From: Streptomyces sp. NBC_00341
GTDB taxonomy: Bacteria > Actinomycetota > Actinomycetes > Streptomycetales > Streptomycetaceae
Reading direction: 5' to 3'
DNA length: 64,000 bases
Assembly (NCBI RefSeq): GCF_041435055.1
Contig: NZ_CP108002.1
Location: 7,378,001-7,442,000 of the forward strand
In this document: one piece after another, positions 60,449 to 64,000 of the stretch
Layout: each line of letters begins with the position of its first letter
Position numbering within the stretch: the first letter of the stretch is position 1
The notes under the pieces: generated by a model
What the model saw: only the letters and a program-made list of their open reading frames with translations
Database searches by the model: none
Told to the model about the DNA's origin: nothing
Translations under genes and position numbers: made by a program

Positions 60449-63133
60449 TCAGTCCGGCAACTGGACCATCCAGTGCCGGAGGTCTGTGTGGTGGATCCGC
60501 AGCAGGAACGCCAGGGTCCCGGCGGACCCGTCGCTCCAACTGGTCGAGACGTCCCCGTACTCGTTGGGGAAGACCACGTGGCCGTGGCGACGGGCTCCCT
60601 CCGCGGCGATGAGGCGGGCCAGCTCCTCCGCCTTCGCGCGGTAGTCGGGGTCGCCCGTGGCGACGGCCATGTCGAGCAGGAAGTCACCGTTGCCCGCCAG
60701 CCCGTGGCACTGGCTGAGCGGCGCGCGGGAGGCGCGTTCCGTAACGGACCGCGCGCTGCGCCGGGCGAGGTCACCGAACCTGTCGTCCCCGGTGACCTGC
60801 CACAGGCGGACGAGGAAGGTGCCGATGCCCGCTGCGCCGTGGCACCAGTACGGGGCCGTGGGCAGGTCCGCGGCCTGCGCGGGCCACTGGGCCGCCCGGC
60901 CGACGAGGACGGCGCTGTTCGCCAGATGCTCGCCGACCTCCACGGCCAGGTCCAGGTGCTCGGGGCGCCGTGAGACGAGCGCGGCGGAGAGGAGGAAGCA
61001 GCCGATGCCGGCCGAGCCGTGGGCGAAGCCGAGATAGCGCTTGCCGGCCTCTCCGGAGAGGGCCTCGGCAGGGATCGCCCAGCTCACCCCGGACGGCTCG
61101 CGTCGTGCCGCGCGGACCAGCCGGTCGGCCGCGTCGACGGCCAGCTCGGCGAAGCGCGGGTCCCCGCTGCGGTGCCAGAAGTGCAGGGCGGCCATGCCGC
61201 TGCCCGCGGTGCCGTGGGTGATGTCGTGGTGGAGTGTGGACTCCTGCGGAGCCAGCGCCAGTGCCAGCGCGTGGTCGACGAGTGCCCGGTCGTCAATGGC
61301 GCGTCCGGCGTCGTACAGCGCCCAGGCGGTGCCGCGGCCGCCGAAGTGCAGGCCGGGGCGGGTGGAGCGGGTGTCGGTGCGGTCCGCGATCCAGCGGCCC
61401 GCGGTGGCGAGCAGCGGGGGGACGCGGGGGTCGTTGACGTGTTCGCAGTACCGGGTCAGGACGGCCAGGACACCGGCCGCGCCCTGCTGAACGGTGCAGG
61501 GGTCGGTCTCCCCGGCCTTGGTGGACACCGGCCAGAGCCGCCGTTCGTCCGCCGGGGTCATCGAGTCGACGAGATGGGCGACGAGCCCGGTCACCGTGTC
61601 CTGAGGGGAGTCCGTACGGATGGTGAGCGCGGTACGGGCCGTGCGGTCCGCCGAGTGGGGCCCTGGGCGGGCCGGGGCGCCTGCCTGCTGGAGCGCCTCA
61701 CGTGCCAGGGACGGATTCCAGCGCTCGGCGGGAACGTCCCGCATCAGGCCGAGGACCATGTCCACCAGGCTGTCGGCCAGTTGAAGGGATTCGGCGCAGG
61801 CCGTCAGCCATCCGGCAAGCCGCTCCTGGTCGGACCTGGCGGCGGGTTCCTCCGGCAGCAGGTTCGGGACCTTCCCGGCCAGGACGAAGCAGATGGTGGC
61901 GCCGAGGCTGTAGTAGTCGGCCGTCGTGGCGACGGGCGCGTCGGCCAGGCGTTCGGGGGCGCTGAAGCCGGGGGTTCCGACCCGGGTGGGCAGGGAGGAG
62001 CCGTCGGCGACGACGGCGAGTTCGAGGTCGATCAGGCGCAACTCACCGTCGGGGCGCACCATGACGTTGCCGGGGGTGAAGTCCCGCAGGACGCAGCCGT
62101 GGGCGTGAGCCGCTTCGACCAGCTCCACCAGGCGTGCCACCTGGGCCAGGGCATCGACGCGGTAGCGCTCGCTCCCGACATCACGGAAGTGCTCGGCGAC
62201 CCAGACCCGCAGGGGGACGCCCGGGATCTCGCTCTGGGCCAGGAACAGATGCCGGCCGTGCTCGAAGAGCGCCAGCGCCTCCGGCGCCAGCCCCGAGCCC
62301 GTGAGTCTCTCCAGCGCACTGGCCTCGGCGCGCAGCCAGTCGCGGACATCGCGGCCGGAGGCGTCGGCCTCCACGTGCGGCCGGGTCTCCTTGATCACCA
62401 CGGGGGCGCCGGTGGTGACATCGGTTCCCCGGTAGACGCCGCCCTTGTTGGTCTGCCGGATCGCCTCACGTACGGCGAAACGGCCTCCGAGCAGCACCGG
62501 TCCGCTCGCCGCTTCCGCCGTACGCGGAGCCTCGGGCATTGAGGCGGGGAACGGGCAGGCCGCCCAGGAGGGCGGAGCGTAGTGACCGGTGCGCTCGTCC
62601 TCCACGGGGTTTCCGTCGGGGTCCTCGATGCACCACACCAGCAGCCCCGACTCCGACAGCCGCTGCCGGCCGGCGAAGGCGCCGTAGCGGTAGTGCACCA
62701 GGCTGTCCGCGGCGTAGGGCCGATCCGACAGGATGCGCGGTCCGGCCAGCCCTGCCGTGGCCCGGTGCAACTTCTGGGCGAGCCGGATCGCGTCGCTGTC
62801 GGAGCGTGGGTAGACGGTGATGAACTTTCCCGAGCTTCCGCGGGGCGTGGAACGGGAGTTGAGCGCACTCACCTGGTCGAGCGACTGGGCGAACTTGAAC
62901 GCGGACTCGTCGCGCAACAGCACGTCCAGGGACTTCGCGAGGACGGCGGGTGCGGAGGCGACCGTCGCCGACACATGGAGCTTCCAGCCCTGGGCGCGCC
63001 GGCTCCCCGACCACGGCACGACACGGCACCACATCTCGTCCGTATCGGCCGTCCAGCGTGCGATGGTGTCCGTCGCGTGCAGTGCTTCGCGGAGAAGGCT
63101 TCCCAGCCCGACCTCAGTTGCGTGGCTCGTCAT
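60449..63133 (-). CDS. lanL: Class IV lanthipeptide synthetase LanL (lyase-kinase-cyclase)
   Basis: 894 residues from the ATG at 63133, with GAGGGAG 5 bp upstream. Three domains. Residues ~1-200 are a phospho-Ser/Thr lyase (KLHVSATVASAPAVLAKSLD, SGKFITVYPRSD). Residues ~205-480 are a Ser/Thr kinase with GRFAVREAI, VVIKETRP, RDFTPGNVMV and RLIDLEL. Residues ~515-894 are a LanC-like cyclase whose zinc ligands are present as Cys764 (YWCHGAAG) and Cys809-His810 (SQCHGLAG), with the spacing of NisC. The zinc ligands separate it from class III LanKC enzymes. It dehydrates Ser/Thr of the precursor and closes thioether rings. First gene of the cluster. Confidence 0.93.
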   Translation of the reverse strand: MTSHATEVGLGSLLREALHATDTIARWTADTDEMWCRVVPWSGSRRAQGWKLHVSATVASAPAVLAKSLDVLLRDESAFKFAQSLDQVSALNSRSTPRGSSGKFITVYPRSDSDAIRLAQKLHRATAGLAGPRILSDRPYAADSLVHYRYGAFAGRQRLSESGLLVWCIEDPDGNPVEDERTGHYAPPSWAACPFPASMPEAPRTAEAASGPVLLGGRFAVREAIRQTNKGGVYRGTDVTTGAPVVIKETRPHVEADASGRDVRDWLRAEASALERLTGSGLAPEALALFEHGRHLFLAQSEIPGVPLRVWVAEHFRDVGSERYRVDALAQVARLVELVEAAHAHGCVLRDFTPGNVMVRPDGELRLIDLELAVVADGSSLPTRVGTPGFSAPERLADAPVATTADYYSLGATICFVLAGKVPNLLPEEPAARSDQERLAGWLTACAESLQLADSLVDMVLGLMRDVPAERWNPSLAREALQQAGAPARPGPHSADRTARTALTIRTDSPQDTVTGLVAHLVDSMTPADERRLWPVSTKAGETDPCTVQQGAAGVLAVLTRYCEHVNDPRVPPLLATAGRWIADRTDTRSTRPGLHFGGRGTAWALYDAGRAIDDRALVDHALALALAPQESTLHHDITHGTAGSGMAALHFWHRSGDPRFAELAVDAADRLVRAARREPSGVSWAIPAEALSGEAGKRYLGFAHGSAGIGCFLLSAALVSRRPEHLDLAVEVGEHLANSAVLVGRAAQWPAQAADLPTAPYWCHGAAGIGTFLVRLWQVTGDDRFGDLARRSARSVTERASRAPLSQCHGLAGNGDFLLDMAVATGDPDYRAKAEELARLIAAEGARRHGHVVFPNEYGDVSTSWSDGSAGTLAFLLRIHHTDLRHWMVQLPD

Positions 63134-63567
63134 CTGTCTCCCTCTCAACGGTGGGAACCGCTGATTGGAATGTGCCCACGTCACATGAGCTGCAACTCGC
63201 TGGCCTGCGGATTCACTTGACCGAGCGAGCGCGCGGCGTGCGTTTCGACGGGAGGGCGCCGCTCGGCGCGGAACAGCGCACTGACTCCAGCGCCGAGTGC
63301 GGCACGAGTGCGCGGTACGGGACCGCTGCCGGCGCGGGCGGGGCTGCCTCCGGCGAGGTCCGCGCCGGCACGCGGGTCGCCGGGTGGGCCGGGGCGGAGA
63401 TGGTGCGGCGACGAGGCCGACGGCTATCACGCCCTGTTCCGCGTCGCGTACGCCGTCAGTCAGGGGCGGGCATGTCGGCGGGCATTCGGCCTCAAGTTCG
63501 AGGCGGTCCTGACGGGGCGGCCGGGGCGGCGCTACCCTGCGCGGACGATCCTGCACTGGAGGTGCGC
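63134..63567. other. Divergent intergenic region, about 430 bp
   Basis: It lies between lanL (minus) and the gamma-glutamyltransferase gene (plus) and must hold both promoters. It is somewhat less GC-rich near 63160-63215 (minus-strand TTGCAG is a weak -35 candidate). No gene and no convincing operator. Confidence 0.5.
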
Positions 63568-64000
63568 ATGCGACGTTCCGTCGCGCGGAATGTGTCGTTG
63601 TTAGGTGTTCTCGCCGCAGTGGTGTCGGTCGGGGCGGCTGCCCCGTCCTCGTCCGCGCCACCGGCCACGCCGACAGCCAAGTCCCCCGTCGCGGTGGGAT
63701 ACGGGGGAGCGGTCTCCAGCGTCGACGCCGACGCGACCGCCGCCGGTATCGAGGTGCTCCGCAAGGGCGGCAACGCGGTGGACGCGGCGGTGGCGACCGC
63801 GGCGGCGCTCGGGGTGACCGAGCCCTACTCGGCGGGGCTGGGCGGTGGCGGCTACTTCGTCCGCTACGACGCCAGGACCCGGACCGTGCAGACCATCGAC
63901 GGCCGGGAGACCGCACCGCACAGCGCGGACTCCTCGCTGTTCATGGAGAACGGGAAGCCCCTCGCCTTCGACGACGCCGTCACCAGCGGACTCGGCGTCG
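63568..64000 (+). CDS. ggt: Gamma-glutamyltransferase, N-terminal part (3' end outside window)
   Basis: The ATG at 63568 follows GGAGGTG and the frame stays open to the window edge (144 full codons visible). A signal peptide (VSLLGVLAAVVSVGAAAPSSSA) is followed by the family start: VAVGYGGAVSSVDADATAAG, EVLRKGGNAVDAAVATAAAL, EPYSAGLGGGGYFVRYDA and TIDGRETAP. The Arg in GRETAP binds the gamma-glutamyl group. The self-cleavage Thr lies beyond the window. It is secreted and splits or transfers gamma-glutamyl groups of glutathione and similar peptides. Confidence 0.9.
   Translation, partial: MRRSVARNVSLLGVLAAVVSVGAAAPSSSAPPATPTAKSPVAVGYGGAVSSVDADATAAGIEVLRKGGNAVDAAVATAAALGVTEPYSAGLGGGGYFVRYDARTRTVQTIDGRETAPHSADSSLFMENGKPLAFDDAVTSGLGV

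Overview
This window is a chromosomal segment of a high-GC actinomycete, almost certainly Streptomyces. The evidence is very high GC at third codon positions, GTG starts and ATGA stop-start overlaps, very large secreted proteases, a vitamin B12 riboswitch of actinobacterial type, an RsbQ/RsbP-like pair, and a class IV (venezuelin-like) lanthipeptide cluster. I recognise no rRNA, tRNA, CRISPR array or intact insertion sequence.

Layout. 1-12.7 kb holds a tightly coupled plus-strand operon: the end of a DUF4132 protein, a 1,734-residue protein of unknown function, a MoxR-type AAA+ ATPase, a DUF5682-vWA fusion, and a SWIM zinc-finger protein. From memory its domain set matches the E. coli yehI/L/M/P/Q locus, whose biochemical role is not established. 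12.7-14.8 kb is a TetR repressor with an MFS exporter and three matching operators. 14.9-16.4 kb is a secreted tripeptidyl-aminopeptidase-like hydrolase. 16.5-19.7 kb is a B12 riboswitch followed by a permease, ATPase and lipoprotein, a cobalamin-type uptake system. 19.9-33.3 kb encodes two giant subtilisin-like proteases, an alkyl-sulfatase-like MBL enzyme, an M4 metalloprotease with a beta-propeller-like tail, and a divergent LuxR/TrmB-type regulator. 33.2-38.4 kb holds a truncated NB-ARC-type ATPase, a CsbD stress protein, an RsbQ-like hydrolase coupled to an RsbP-like PAS-PP2C phosphatase, and a small unknown protein. 38.5-40.8 kb is a TetR regulator divergent from a PPOX flavoprotein and a VanB-type ferredoxin reductase.

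40.9-47.5 kb looks like a decayed accessory island. It contains an epimerase fragment, possible transposase scraps, a GT2/GtrA pair with a polytopic DUF6056-like protein, an ECF sigma factor with its CU044_5270-type partner, and a frameshifted tyrosine integrase. 47.5-51.6 kb has a PcaDC fusion enzyme, an MBL hydrolase, exonuclease III and a Cmx-like exporter. 52-56 kb has a DUF6278-like protein and a complete glutamate-type ABC importer. 56.3-58.1 kb is a MurJ-like flippase. It converges on the lanthipeptide operon at 58.1-63.1 kb (LanL synthetase, precursor, ABC ATPase, permease). The window ends inside a secreted gamma-glutamyltransferase gene.

The best candidates for unusual biology are the yeh-like operon with its giant second protein and vWA fusion, the class IV lanthipeptide cluster beside a MurJ paralogue, and several very regular inverted repeats that look regulatory.
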